Of a DNA stretch of 64,000 nucleotides, positions 47,566 to 56,464 are shown one piece after another. Source of the stretch: Pseudomonadota bacterium (GTDB lineage: Bacteria; Pseudomonadota; Gammaproteobacteria; Burkholderiales; SG8-39); the NCBI GenBank assembly GCA_947455195.1, contig CANGMI010000001.1, forward strand, positions 310,001 to 374,000. Reading direction: 5' to 3'. Within the stretch, counting starts at the first letter, position 1. The number at the start of each line of letters is the position of its first letter. Under the pieces are notes generated by a model. That model saw nothing but the letters and a program-made list of their open reading frames with translations. It did not search any database and was not told the DNA's origin. Both the position numbers and the translations under genes were made by a program.

Positions 47566-49404
47566 TCATACCGCACCCCCGCCGGACTGCCCCGGACTGT
47601 CCTCCCTCGCCGCAAGGAACTGCAATGTTGCCAGTTCGGCGTAAAGACCACCGGCACGCATCAGCGATTCATGCGTGCCTTCGGCCTGCACCCGACCCGC
47701 GTCGAGCAGCACGATGCGATCGGCAGTCTTCACGGTAGCGAGTCGATGGGCCACCACCAGGGTGGTACGACCACGAACCAGCGTCTCGAGCGCGCGCTGC
47801 ACCAGTGCCTCGCTCTGCGCGTCAAGCGCACTGGTAGCCTCGTCGAGCAGCAGGATCGGCCGATCGGCGAGGATGGCGCGGGCGATCGCGATGCGCTGGC
47901 GCTGGCCACCCGAGAGGCGCACGCCACGCTCGCCCAGAAAGGTGTCGTAGCCCTGGGGCAGGCGCTCGATGAATTCAATCGCGTGTGCTGCCTCGCAGGC
48001 CGCAGCCACCTGGGCCGCCGTCGCCCCGGGACGCGCGTAACGCACGTTCTCGGTGACCGATGTGGCGAAGATCACCGGATCCTGCGGCACCAGCGCAAAG
48101 CGCTGCCGCAGGTCATGCGGGTCAAGCGTGGCGATATCCTCGCCGTCAACCCGGATCAAACCGCCTTGCGGCTCGTAGAAGCGCAACAGCAACTGGAAGA
48201 CGGTTGACTTGCCGGCCCCCGAGGGGCCGACAAGCGCGACCCGCTCTCCGCGCCGCACCTGCAGGTCGAACCGGTCGAGCGCCCACTGGCCCGGGCGCGA
48301 GGGGTAGCTGAAGCAGACCTCGCGCATGTCGATGTCACCCGCAGCGCTCCGCCGCGCGGGCAGGCCGGCGGTGGCACGAGTCGATGAACGAGTCGATCCG
48401 TGGGCCGGTTCTGCCGCCAGCAGTTCAGCCAGCCGCTCACTCGCCCCGGCCGCCCGCTGCAGGTCGCCGATGACTTCGGAGACGGCGCCCACGGCCCCAG
48501 CCATGAGTACCGCATAGAAGACGAAGGCCGAGAGGTCGCCCGCGCTGATGCGCCCCGCCAGCACGTCATGCCCACCAATCCAGAGAATGACGCCGACCGC
48601 ACTGAACGCCAGCAGCATGACCATGCCGACCAGACTCGCTCGCTGGCGAACGCGTGCAAGCCCGCCCTGGAACGCCGCCTCGACCCGGGCCGCAAAGGCT
48701 CGCCGATCCTCATTTTCATGGGTCCAGGCCTGCACCGTGCGCACCTCATGCAGCGTCTCGTCGATGGTCGATGCCACATCGGCCACCCGATCCTGCGCCG
48801 TCCGGGCGAGTCGGCGCACCCGACGTCCGAACACGAGAATCGGCACGACCACCGCCGGCACGCCGAGCAGCACGAGCAGGGTGAGCTTGACGCTGGTCAC
48901 GAGCAGCATCGCAAGCGACCCCACCAGCAGCAGAACGTTTCTCACCGCAAGCGAAATCGACGAGCCGATCACGACCTCGAGGAGCGCGGTGTCGTTGGTG
49001 AGACGGGAAATCACCTCGCCGGTGCGCGTGACCTCGAAGAAGCCCGGCGACAGGTCGAGCAGGTGATCGAACACGGTTCGCCGCAGGTCGGCCGTGACCC
49101 GTTCGCCGATCCAGGACACCCAGTAGAATCGCGTCCATGTCGATACGGCGAGCACGACAATGAGGCCGAACAGGACCAGCAGGGTCCGATCGAGAAGCGA
49201 CGGATCAGCCGCAGCGAGGCCATGATCGATGACACGACGCAGCCCCTGGCCGAGCAGCAGCACGCAGGCTGCGGCCACGATGAGGGCCGCGGCCGCGTAG
49301 CTCACCTGCCGCCGATAGGGGCGTACATGCGAGAAGAGCACGGCAAGAGACCGCAGGTCGCCTCCGCGGGGCCGCTCGGCAATCGAATCGCGAGCCCTTG
49401 CCAT
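47566..49404 (-). CDS. ABC exporter, fused permease and ATPase (MsbA/lipid type)
   Basis: 612-aa half-transporter: six membrane helices in residues 35-320, then an ATPase with Walker [10 protein letters not shown], signature [14 protein letters not shown], Walker [13 protein letters not shown] and the H-loop VVAHRL. The mid-domain [15 protein letters not shown] is common in MsbA-like exporters. A Ser/Arg/Ala-rich linker ([13 protein letters not shown]) joins the domains. ATG 49404 chosen; 2 bp after glcF. Substrate unknown. Confidence 0.92.
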   Translation of the reverse strand: MARARDSIAERPRGGDLRSLAVLFSHVRPYRRQVSYAAAALIVAAACVLLLGQGLRRVIDHGLAAADPSLLDRTLLVLFGLIVVLAVSTWTRFYWVSWIGERVTADLRRTVFDHLLDLSPGFFEVTRTGEVISRLTNDTALLEVVIGSSISLAVRNVLLLVGSLAMLLVTSVKLTLLVLLGVPAVVVPILVFGRRVRRLARTAQDRVADVASTIDETLHEVRTVQAWTHENEDRRAFAARVEAAFQGGLARVRQRASLVGMVMLLAFSAVGVILWIGGHDVLAGRISAGDLSAFVFYAVLMAGAVGAVSEVIGDLQRAAGASERLAELLAAEPAHGSTRSSTRATAGLPARRSAAGDIDMREVCFSYPSRPGQWALDRFDLQVRRGERVALVGPSGAGKSTVFQLLLRFYEPQGGLIRVDGEDIATLDPHDLRQRFALVPQDPVIFATSVTENVRYARPGATAAQVAAACEAAHAIEFIERLPQGYDTFLGERGVRLSGGQRQRIAIARAILADRPILLLDEATSALDAQSEALVQRALETLVRGRTTLVVAHRLATVKTADRIVLLDAGRVQAEGTHESLMRAGGLYAELATLQFLAAREDSPGQSGGGAV

Positions 49405-49406
49405 GC

Positions 49407-50648
49407 TCAGCGCGCCGTCAGACGCTGGGCAAGGCGCTGATCGAGGGCCACGACCCAGTGCCGTACCGGCAGCGCGGCGGCGCGGGCCAGGTGCGCGATG
49501 CAACCGATGTTGGCACTGACGATGAACTGCCCGACGCCAGCCTGCAAGGCGGCAATCTTGGCCGCCCGCAGCGGCATCGAGATGGCTGGCTGCAGCAGCG
49601 AGTAGGTGCCGGCCGAACCGCAGCACAGGTGAGCGTCGGCGACGGGTACGAGATCGAACCCGGCGCGAACGAGCACCGACTCGGCCAACGGGCGCAATCG
49701 CAGGCCGTGCTGCAGCGAACAGGGCACCTGGAAGGCAACCGGCACACGAGGCAACTCGGCCACCAGCGACTCGAGCCCCGGCGCATCGGCGAGCACTTCG
49801 AGCGGATCGCGGACCATTGCGCTCACCCGAGCGGCACGCTCGCGGTACACCGGATCGTCGGCAAGCAGCCGGCCATAGTCATGCACCATCGAGCCGCAGC
49901 CACTGGCCGTCACGATGACGGCCTCGACCCCCGACTCGATGAATGGCCACCACGCATCGATGAGCGCGCGCACGTCATCGAGCGCCGTAGCCGGCAGCGT
50001 CATGTGATGGGCCAGTGAGCCGCAGCAACCGGCAGCGGGTGCCTCGACGAGCGAGATGCCCAGCCGGTCGAACACGCGGGCGGTGGCCGCATTGATGTCG
50101 GGGCCGAGCGCAGGCTGGACACACCCCCCGAGCACGAGCATCCGGCGGGCGTGGCGCGGCGCCGGCCAGACACCGGCATCCGGCGGCGCAAGCGGTACGG
50201 CTCGTTCGAGCACGGCAGGCAGCACGGGGCGTACGAAACGCGCCAGCGGAAGCATGAAGGCCAGTGCCGCACGACTGCGAAAGAAAGCCACGAGGCTGCG
50301 GCGCCAGATCCGCTCGAACCACCCGCGTGGCGCCCGCACCTCGGCAACCTCACGGCCGATGTCGAGCAACTGACCGTAATCGACCCCTGACGGACAGGTG
50401 GTCTCGCAGGCGCGGCAGGTGAGGCAGCGATCGAGGTGGGTGCGGGTGCGCGCGCTCACCGCTGCGCCCTCGAGCATCTGCTTGATCAGGTAGATACGAC
50501 CACGGGGGCCATCGAGCTCATCGCCCAGCACCTGATACGTGGGGCAGGTCGCGGTGCAGAACCCGCAGTGAACGCACTTGCGCAGGATCGCTTCGGCGGC
50601 ATCGCCGGTCGGGGTCGAGCGAATGAAATCGGCCAGCTGGGTCTGCAT
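49407..50648 (-). CDS. glcF: Glycolate oxidase iron-sulfur subunit
   Basis: 413-aa subunit with two 4Fe-4S motifs (CVHCGFCTATCP at about 25-36, CLTCRACETTCP at about 75-86) and two CCG domains (AAGCCGSLAHH, HLCCGSAGTYSLLQP), carrying electrons from GlcD/E to the quinone pool. ATG 50648 chosen. Its leader, from the glcE stop to the start, holds six 14-15-bp repeat units. Confidence 0.95.
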   Translation of the reverse strand: MQTQLADFIRSTPTGDAAEAILRKCVHCGFCTATCPTYQVLGDELDGPRGRIYLIKQMLEGAAVSARTRTHLDRCLTCRACETTCPSGVDYGQLLDIGREVAEVRAPRGWFERIWRRSLVAFFRSRAALAFMLPLARFVRPVLPAVLERAVPLAPPDAGVWPAPRHARRMLVLGGCVQPALGPDINAATARVFDRLGISLVEAPAAGCCGSLAHHMTLPATALDDVRALIDAWWPFIESGVEAVIVTASGCGSMVHDYGRLLADDPVYRERAARVSAMVRDPLEVLADAPGLESLVAELPRVPVAFQVPCSLQHGLRLRPLAESVLVRAGFDLVPVADAHLCCGSAGTYSLLQPAISMPLRAAKIAALQAGVGQFIVSANIGCIAHLARAAALPVRHWVVALDQRLAQRLTAR

Positions 50649-50650
50649 GA

Positions 50651-50732
50651 GGGGGTCGGCTCGTTCGGGGTCAGGCGTTCGGGGTCAGGCGTTCGGGGTC
50701 GGCTCGTTCGGGGTCAGGCACCTGGGGTCGGC
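50651..50732. repeat. Six imperfect tandem units with GGGGTCAGG/GGGGTCGGC core between glcE and glcF
   Basis: Cores GGGGTCGGC (near 50652, 50695 and 50724) and GGGGTCAGG (50667, 50681 and 50710) alternate at 14-15-bp spacing. The array fills most of the 129-bp space before glcF, an otherwise tight operon. The core matches the direct repeats at 35977-36022. Confidence 0.75.
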
Positions 50733-50777
50733 TGTCTGCAGCGAGACATGCGATTTCAGGCGTCGGGCGTGGTGTCA

Positions 50778-51848
50778 TCACAAGTCGGCATACATCCGGC
50801 CCCGATTGAAGATGCGCGCCGGATCGATCGTGTCCTTGAGCCGCTGGTGCAAGGCTGCAACCGCCGGCGTGAGGGGCTGGAATCGACTGCCCGCGCGGTC
50901 CCCGCCTCGAAAGAGCGTTGCGTGCCCGCCTGCACGGGTGGCGGCTGCACGCACCGGATCGGTTGCGTCCTCATCGGGCGCGGCACGCCACCAGCGCTGT
51001 GCGCCACCCCACTCGATCAGCGTATGTCCGTGCAGGTCGATGACGGGAGCGGTTGACGGGACCGACAGCCGCCACAGAGGCCCATCGCCTTCGAAAAATG
51101 CATGCGTCTGTTCGCGCAGGGCGATCCAGAAGGCATCGGCCGCGTCAGGCGCGAGCCGTTCTCCACCGAGCATCGCTACGGCCGAATCGACGGCTCGAGC
51201 CGCGCCAGCGAGGCGCAACGACAGACATCCTGCATGCCAGACACTGGCCGAGATCGGCAGGGCCCGTGCCGCCCAGGCGTTGACCGCCGCAAGCGCCTCG
51301 GCCTCGGCGAGTGCGAACTGCACGGTAACCCGCGCCTGCGGCCGAGGCAGCACCTTGAGCGACACATCGAGAATCGGACCCAGAATGCCGAGCGCCCCCG
51401 CCTGCAAGCGCGACAGATCGAATCCGGCCACATTCTTCATCACCTGCCCGCCGAACTCGAGCACCTCGCCCTGCGCGTCCATCATGCGAACACCGAGGAC
51501 GAAATCGCGCACGGCGCCGAACGCTGCGCGCCCCGGACCGGCAAGACCGGCAGCCACCATCCCGCCGACGGTTGCCTCGGAACCGAAGGACGGCGGCTCG
51601 AAGGCAAGCCACTGTCCCTGCGCCGCCAGTTCGGCCTGGAGTTGCGCAAGCGGCGTGCCGCAGCGGGCAGTCACCACAAGTTCAGTGGGCTCGTAGGCGA
51701 CGATGCCTGCATGGGGGCGCAGGTCCAGAAGCGTGCCCTCGGGCCTGCGCCCGAGAAAGTCTTTCGTGCCGCCACCGCGCAGCACGAGCGGCGACCTTGC
51801 ATGCGTCGCCTCGCGGACCTGCTCAGCCAGTCGTGACAGGACAGTCAT
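50778..51848 (-). CDS. glcE: Glycolate oxidase FAD-binding subunit
   Basis: 356-aa FAD subunit: RGGGTKDFLGR, GSEATVGGMVAAGLAGPGR, RMMDAQGEVLEFGGQVMKNVAGFDLSRL, all typical of GlcE. It pairs with GlcD to oxidise glycolate to glyoxylate at the membrane. It ends in the conserved KDTIDPARIFNRGRMY. Starts 3 bp after glcD. Confidence 0.95.
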   Translation of the reverse strand: MTVLSRLAEQVREATHARSPLVLRGGGTKDFLGRRPEGTLLDLRPHAGIVAYEPTELVVTARCGTPLAQLQAELAAQGQWLAFEPPSFGSEATVGGMVAAGLAGPGRAAFGAVRDFVLGVRMMDAQGEVLEFGGQVMKNVAGFDLSRLQAGALGILGPILDVSLKVLPRPQARVTVQFALAEAEALAAVNAWAARALPISASVWHAGCLSLRLAGAARAVDSAVAMLGGERLAPDAADAFWIALREQTHAFFEGDGPLWRLSVPSTAPVIDLHGHTLIEWGGAQRWWRAAPDEDATDPVRAAATRAGGHATLFRGGDRAGSRFQPLTPAVAALHQRLKDTIDPARIFNRGRMYADL

Positions 51849-51851
51849 CGG

Positions 51852-53336
51852 CTAGAACCTGGGCAGTTCGGGAAATGGCAACCGCCCGCCGCCGACATGC
51901 TGGCGCCCATATTCGGCACAGCGATGAAGGCTGGGGATGTTCTTGCCGGGATTGAGACGTTCGTCAGGATCGAACGCACGACGCACCGCGCGAAAGGCGG
52001 CCAGTTCGCCCGGGGCAAACTGGACACACATCTGATTGATCTTCTCGATGCCAACGCCATGCTCGCCGGTGATGGTACCGCCCACCTCGACACACTTCTC
52101 GAGCACATCGGCAGCAAAGGCCTCGGTCCGTGCGAGTTGATCGGGGTCGTTGGCATCAAAGAGAATCAGGGGGTGAAGGTTGCCATCTCCGGCATGGAAC
52201 ACATTGGGGCAGCGCAAGCCATAGCGCGCCTCGGCATCGCTGATGAAGCGGAGCACCTCGGCAAGGCGTTTGCGCGGAATCGTGCCGTCCATGCAGTAGT
52301 AGTCGGGCGATATCCGTCCCACAGCCGGGAAGGCCGCCTTGCGTCCGGCCCAGAATCGCTGCCGCTCGGCTTCCGACGCCGAGACCCGGATCGCGGTGGC
52401 ACCGGCTGCCCGCAGCACCTGCCCCATGCGCTCGATCTCCTCTTCCACCTCGGCTTCGGTACCATCGGACTCGCACAGGAGGATCGCAGCCGCATCGAGG
52501 TCGTAGCCCGCATGCACGAACTCCTCGACGGCTCGCACGGCCGGCTGATCCATCAGTTCGAGCCCGGCCGCGATGATGCCAGCCCCGATGACAGCGGCCA
52601 CCGCATCGCCAGCCGCCTCCACCGTGGCAAACGACGCCATGATGCAGCGAGCGACCTGGGGCCGTGGAATCAGACGCAGGCTGACCTCGGTCACCACGGC
52701 CAGCATGCCCTCCGACCCGATCATCAATGCCAGCAGATCGAGCCCGGCCACGTCGAGCGATTCGGCACCGAACTCGACCGGCTCGCCATCGGCGGTAAAA
52801 CCGGCCACACGCAAGACGTTGTGCACGGTGAGACCGTACTTCAGGCAATGCACGCCGCCCGAGTTCTCGGCCACATTGCCACCGATGGTGCAGGCAATCT
52901 GGGAGGAAGGATCGGGGGCATAGTAGAGCCCGTGCACCGCCGCCGCCTCCGACACCGCCAGATTGCGAACGCCGGGTTGGACACGCGCGACGCGAGCCAG
53001 CGGGTCGATGGCGAGCACGCGATTCAATCGGGCCAGCGACAGCAGCACGCCATCGGCCAACGGCAGGGCGCCACCCGACAGACCGGTGCCAGCGCCACGC
53101 GCGACCACGGCAACACCCAGCGCGTGGCACTCGCGAAGCACGAAGCCCACCTCTTCCGGTGTCGCGGGCAGCACGACCAGCATCGGACGCTGGCGATAGG
53201 CCGACAGGCCATCACACTCGTACGGCGTCGTGTCCTCGGGCTCGTGCAGCACGGCGGACGCGGGTAGCCGTGCTCGCAAGCGACCGGTCAGTTCGGCGCG
53301 GCGCAGGAAGCCGACACCCGTGGAAGCATTCTGCAT
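51852..53336 (-). CDS. glcD: Glycolate oxidase subunit GlcD
   Basis: 494-aa FAD-linked oxidase: VVLPATPEEVGFVLREC, RGAGTGLSGGALP (FAD loop), CTIGGNVAENSGGVHCLKYG, and the C-terminal HAGDGNLHPLILFD with GEHGVGIEK. ATG 53336 used. Head of glcDEF. Glyoxylate could feed the hydroxyacid dehydrogenase at 42268-43269. Confidence 0.95.
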   Translation of the reverse strand: MQNASTGVGFLRRAELTGRLRARLPASAVLHEPEDTTPYECDGLSAYRQRPMLVVLPATPEEVGFVLRECHALGVAVVARGAGTGLSGGALPLADGVLLSLARLNRVLAIDPLARVARVQPGVRNLAVSEAAAVHGLYYAPDPSSQIACTIGGNVAENSGGVHCLKYGLTVHNVLRVAGFTADGEPVEFGAESLDVAGLDLLALMIGSEGMLAVVTEVSLRLIPRPQVARCIMASFATVEAAGDAVAAVIGAGIIAAGLELMDQPAVRAVEEFVHAGYDLDAAAILLCESDGTEAEVEEEIERMGQVLRAAGATAIRVSASEAERQRFWAGRKAAFPAVGRISPDYYCMDGTIPRKRLAEVLRFISDAEARYGLRCPNVFHAGDGNLHPLILFDANDPDQLARTEAFAADVLEKCVEVGGTITGEHGVGIEKINQMCVQFAPGELAAFRAVRRAFDPDERLNPGKNIPSLHRCAEYGRQHVGGGRLPFPELPRF

Positions 53337-53389
53337 CGTCGACTCGATTCGCGCGAAAGGTCAATACGCCATGCCGGGTGGCATGTGCC

Positions 53390-54244
53390 CTACGACCTGG
53401 TTCCCTGTGTCCGTCCATCCCACCCTCGATGCCCGGCAACCGAAGCCGCAGCGGCTGCCGGCGCGGTCATTCTCGCACCGGCAGCGCCTGGATGGCGCAT
53501 GGTCTGATCGCCGGCCGCTTCGACCAGAGCGGTCACGATCTGCTGGCGAGCCCGATGCAGACGAACCACGGGCAGCACCACCTCGATCGCCAGCGGGGTC
53601 TCGCCTGGCGCGACCGATGCCAGAACCGCAACCCCAGCAACGCCGGGGCCGCGCAGATCTTCGATCACGACAACGCCTTCGTCGCGGGCCTGTACGATGG
53701 CAGCGCTGACCACGGGCACGACAGATGCCCGATCGCGACTCCGGTCAACGCGTGCCAGGCGAGCACGCATCCGGTCGATGCCGGCATCGGTCTGCCGGGC
53801 AAGGAAAAGCAAGCCACCGGCCGACACATCGAGCGGCAGGCGTCCTTCGGCCGGCAAGTCGACACGGGGCTCGGTTGCCACCTCGACCGACTGGACGATG
53901 CGGACATAGAGCCCTTCCTCGCGCACGAGGACAACGGTCTCCTGCACGGCCCGTGCCAGCGTACGTACCCGCGCAAGCAGGCCGTCTCCGGGCGGCTCGA
54001 TCCAGTCGCCCAGTCGGGTCACGCGCAGGGTCGGACGATAGGTGCGCGACGGCAGATCGTGATCGAGGTAGCCCAGCGCTTGAAGACTCCGCAGCAGCAT
54101 CGAGGTGCTCGACTGCGGGTAACCCAACGCCGCGCAGATCTCGCTCACCGAGGCCGCAGCGCGGCGCTGCGCGAAGTATTCGAGGATCTCGAGTACCCGT
54201 GCAGCCGATTTGATCGGCCCGCCCGGCAAAGCGGCCTCGCTCAA
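53390..54244 (-). CDS. IclR family regulator coupled to the nitrile hydratase genes
   Basis: 284-aa regulator: winged helix (KSAARVLEILEYFAQR, VSEICAALGYPQSSTSMLLRSL) and the IclR effector domain (LARAVQETVVLVREEGLYVRIVQ, LPLDVSAGGLLFLA). The start is TTG 54244, which overlaps the hydratase alpha stop as TTGA, the TTG version of the ATGA overlaps upstream. It is thus the last gene of the hydratase operon and may control it. The C-terminal 35 residues are Ala/Gly-rich. Confidence 0.88.
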   Translation of the reverse strand: MSEAALPGGPIKSAARVLEILEYFAQRRAAASVSEICAALGYPQSSTSMLLRSLQALGYLDHDLPSRTYRPTLRVTRLGDWIEPPGDGLLARVRTLARAVQETVVLVREEGLYVRIVQSVEVATEPRVDLPAEGRLPLDVSAGGLLFLARQTDAGIDRMRARLARVDRSRDRASVVPVVSAAIVQARDEGVVVIEDLRGPGVAGVAVLASVAPGETPLAIEVVLPVVRLHRARQQIVTALVEAAGDQTMRHPGAAGARMTAPAAAAASVAGHRGWDGRTQGTRS

Positions 54245-54891
54245 GCCGCGAGACCGGGCGCAGGCGAGGCGGGCGACGGTGGCGCTGCCGGCACCGCCAC
54301 CGGCACTGCGACACCCACCAGGGCATCGCGCGACACGATCTCCAGGAGTTGCTCCTCCGACCAGCCTTGCGTTCCTTCAGGGCGCTGCGGCAACACGAGG
54401 TAGCGCATGTCGGCGGTCGAGTCATGTACCCGGACGGCCACGTCATCGGCCAGCGCCAGACCGAACTCGGCCAGCACCGCACGGGGTTCGCGCACCACGC
54501 GACTGCGATATTCGATGTTCTTGTACCAGTCGGGCGGCATGCCCAGCAGGGCCCGCGGGTAACAGGAACACAGGGTGCAGACAATCACGTTGTGCAACTG
54601 CGCCGTGTTCTCGACCACGATGAGGTGAAGCGCACCGATCTCGATACCGAGTTCACGCACCGCCCCGGCGCCATCGGCGAGCAGTCGCGCACGGTAGGCA
54701 GGATCGACCCAGGCCCGCGCAACCACGGCAGCACCACGCCGGTAACTGCGCGCCTCCATGATGGCGACTTCGCGATCGATTTCCTCGCGACCGACGATGC
54801 CCTTCAGGATGAGCAGTTCCTCGACGGCGGCCTGCAGGCGCCGGTAGTAACCGCTGTCTTTCACCGCCTCGTCGGCAACCGGAAGATTCAT
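54241..54891 (-). CDS. Nitrile hydratase/thiocyanate hydrolase-type metal subunit
   Basis: 216-aa metal-binding chain. VCTLCSC (C105, C108, C110) is the claw that binds non-corrin Co3+; Thr between the cysteines favours cobalt over iron. KSGYY-like start, AVEELLILKGIV and PPDWYKNIEYRSRVVREPR are family segments. The two following cysteines would be oxidised to sulfenic/sulfinic acid. The last 15 residues are Pro/Ala-rich. Both ends overlap neighbours by 4 nt. It hydrates a nitrile, or converts thiocyanate to carbonyl sulfide; which one is undetermined. Confidence 0.88.
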   Translation of the reverse strand: MNLPVADEAVKDSGYYRRLQAAVEELLILKGIVGREEIDREVAIMEARSYRRGAAVVARAWVDPAYRARLLADGAGAVRELGIEIGALHLIVVENTAQLHNVIVCTLCSCYPRALLGMPPDWYKNIEYRSRVVREPRAVLAEFGLALADDVAVRVHDSTADMRYLVLPQRPEGTQGWSEEQLLEIVSRDALVGVAVPVAVPAAPPSPASPAPGLAA

Positions 54892-55238
54892 GCTCGGACA
54901 TCCTGGTGGTGTTGTCCCTGCTCGACCGACGAGGCCGGCTGGAGCCAGTGCTGATAGATTTCGATTTCGACAACGTCATCGTGACCTTCGGCGTAGTCGG
55001 GCCACAGGTCCAGGCTTCGAAACCGCACCCGATACAGGGGCTGCTCGGGCAGTCCCGGTCGACCGAACGCCAGTTCCTCCGGGTTGGGAAAGCTGCCACA
55101 CAAGCGTTCGATGATGCCAGTGTGTCCGCGGCAATAGACGGGCGTGCGGATGTGCCCGGGCGGCCAGGCCAGTCGCACCGTCACCCGGTCACCCACCCCG
55201 AATCGGGGCGCGATGGTCTCGTGCAGGGTCGCCGTCAT
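54888..55238 (-). CDS. Split nitrile hydratase beta chain, C-terminal SH3-like half
   Basis: 116-aa SH3-like barrel equal to the C-terminal half of nitrile hydratase beta, like thiocyanate hydrolase alpha (ScnA): FGVGDRVTVRLAWPPGHIRTPVYCRGHTG, PLYRVRFRSLDLWPDY, VVEIEIYQHWLQPA. ATGA overlaps at both ends. In ordinary nitrile hydratases this is fused to the next entry. Confidence 0.87.
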   Translation of the reverse strand: MTATLHETIAPRFGVGDRVTVRLAWPPGHIRTPVYCRGHTGIIERLCGSFPNPEELAFGRPGLPEQPLYRVRFRSLDLWPDYAEGHDDVVEIEIYQHWLQPASSVEQGQHHQDVRA

Positions 55239-55615
55239 GCGATCGACGCCAGTCGAGCCGCGATCTCGGCTTCATCGAGAACCCCGCGGCGCACCAGCAT
55301 GCGGGTGAGGGCATGCACTGCCCGTTCACCGTAGGCCAGCTTCACGTACCGATCGCCCAGTTCCTCGCCATGGCGGCGCGACTCGTCGAGTCCGGCCAGC
55401 GCTTCGCCGGGCCTGCCGATGCGCGCACCCCGCATCGGGTCGCGCAGGAGCGTCGCGATGGCCCAGCAGCGGTACTCCCACTCGGTGGTGGCATGTTCAT
55501 CGAGACTGATCGGCCCGGCCGGCAAGCCACCCACGTCGTGCGGCCCACGAAGAGGGGTCGACGTCCCGGTATCGCGCACGACGGCCGCGCCGCGCGAATC
55601 TTCATGCGATGTCAT
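55235..55615 (-). CDS. Split nitrile hydratase beta chain, N-terminal half
   Basis: 126-aa helical protein equal to the N-terminal half of nitrile hydratase beta, like ScnB: HDVGGLPAGPISLDEHATTEWEYRCWAIATLL and YVKLAYGERAVHALTRMLVRRGVL. ATG 55615 is used (TTG 55624 is possible). It is the first gene of scnBAC-like order B-half, A-half, metal subunit. No activator or cobalt-chaperone gene follows. Confidence 0.84.
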   Translation of the reverse strand: MTSHEDSRGAAVVRDTGTSTPLRGPHDVGGLPAGPISLDEHATTEWEYRCWAIATLLRDPMRGARIGRPGEALAGLDESRRHGEELGDRYVKLAYGERAVHALTRMLVRRGVLDEAEIAARLASIA

Positions 55616-55775
55616 TGTCTGCAAGTCCTGCCCTCATTGCCGTTGTACCCGTACCCAGCGCGCAAGGCCTGCTGCCGACCCGGCTCCGACGGGCAACCGA
55701 CAGCAGCCGATCGACGCCCGATCGCACCGCCTGCTCGCCTGCATGCTACTCGCTGGCAGCCAGGCGCGAAAGCCC

Positions 55776-55807
55776 ACTGGACACTGGACAGACTGGACAC
55801 TGGACAG
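55776..55807. repeat. Two tandem 16-bp units upstream of the adenosyltransferase gene
   Basis: ACTGGACACTGGACAG is repeated exactly, itself built from ACTGGAC halves. It ends 27 bp before a TATAGT (55835-55840) that is a plausible -10 for the adenosyltransferase gene, so it could be a regulator site. It lies in the 252-bp divergent region with the hydratase operon; no gene is seen there. Confidence 0.7.
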
Positions 55808-55867
55808 CGTTCCGGGCCCGTTGGGCTGCACTGCTATAGTCGCGGCCGTTGATCGAGGAGTTCGCCG

Positions 55868-56464
55868 ATGGGACATCGACTGTCCAGCATCACCACGCGT
55901 ACCGGCGACTCAGGCCTGACGGGTCTGGCCGATGGCTCGCGTGTCAGCAAGGATTCGCCCCGCATCGTCGCGATGGGCGACGTCGACGAACTCAATTCGA
56001 TGCTGGGGTTGCTCCTGTGCGAGACCCTGCCATCGGAGATCGAACAAAGCATCCTTGCCGCGCAGCACGAACTGTTCGATCTGGGTGGGGAACTGGCGAT
56101 TCCGGGGCACCTCGCGCTGCGCGAATCCGCCGTAGCCCGACTGGAGGCGCACTCGACCGTGCTCAATGCCCGTTTGTTGCCGCTGCGCGACTTCATCCTC
56201 CCGGGTGGGTCACGCGCGGCGGCCGTAGCGCACCTCGCGCGCACCATCTGCCGTCGCGCCGAGCGCGCCGTGATCGGCCTGGTACGCGAACGGGCGGTGT
56301 CGTCCACCGTGGGCATCTACCTCAACCGACTGTCGGACTACCTCTTCATCGTTGCCCGCGCACTCAACCAGGCGGGCGGCGTGCCCGACGTGCTCTGGAA
56401 TCCAGGCGCCATCGGGTCAAGCGGTACATCGGCCGACGCCACGACCGATACGCCTGCCGCCTAA
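55868..56464 (+). CDS. PduO-type corrinoid adenosyltransferase
   Basis: 198-aa trimeric helical enzyme moving adenosyl from ATP to cob(I)alamin to make adenosylcobalamin. ITTRTGDSGLTGLADGSRVSKD (ATP loop, residues 8-29), MGDVDELNSMLGLLL, GGSRAAAVAHLARTICRRAER and VGIYLNRLSDYLFIVAR are the PduO/MMAB signatures. SD GAGGAG, 7 nt before ATG 55868. C-terminal 20 residues are Ser/Thr/Ala-rich. Stop codon overlaps that of the convergent GNAT gene by 3 bp. It would supply the ligand for the CarH-like regulator. Confidence 0.93.
   Translation: MGHRLSSITTRTGDSGLTGLADGSRVSKDSPRIVAMGDVDELNSMLGLLLCETLPSEIEQSILAAQHELFDLGGELAIPGHLALRESAVARLEAHSTVLNARLLPLRDFILPGGSRAAAVAHLARTICRRAERAVIGLVRERAVSSTVGIYLNRLSDYLFIVARALNQAGGVPDVLWNPGAIGSSGTSADATTDTPAA

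Noticed and set aside
53159-54403. 414-codon plus-strand open frame over IclR and glcD ends
   Set aside because: It crosses two real minus-strand genes and shows no domain, only Arg/Ser/Pro-rich shadow sequence.
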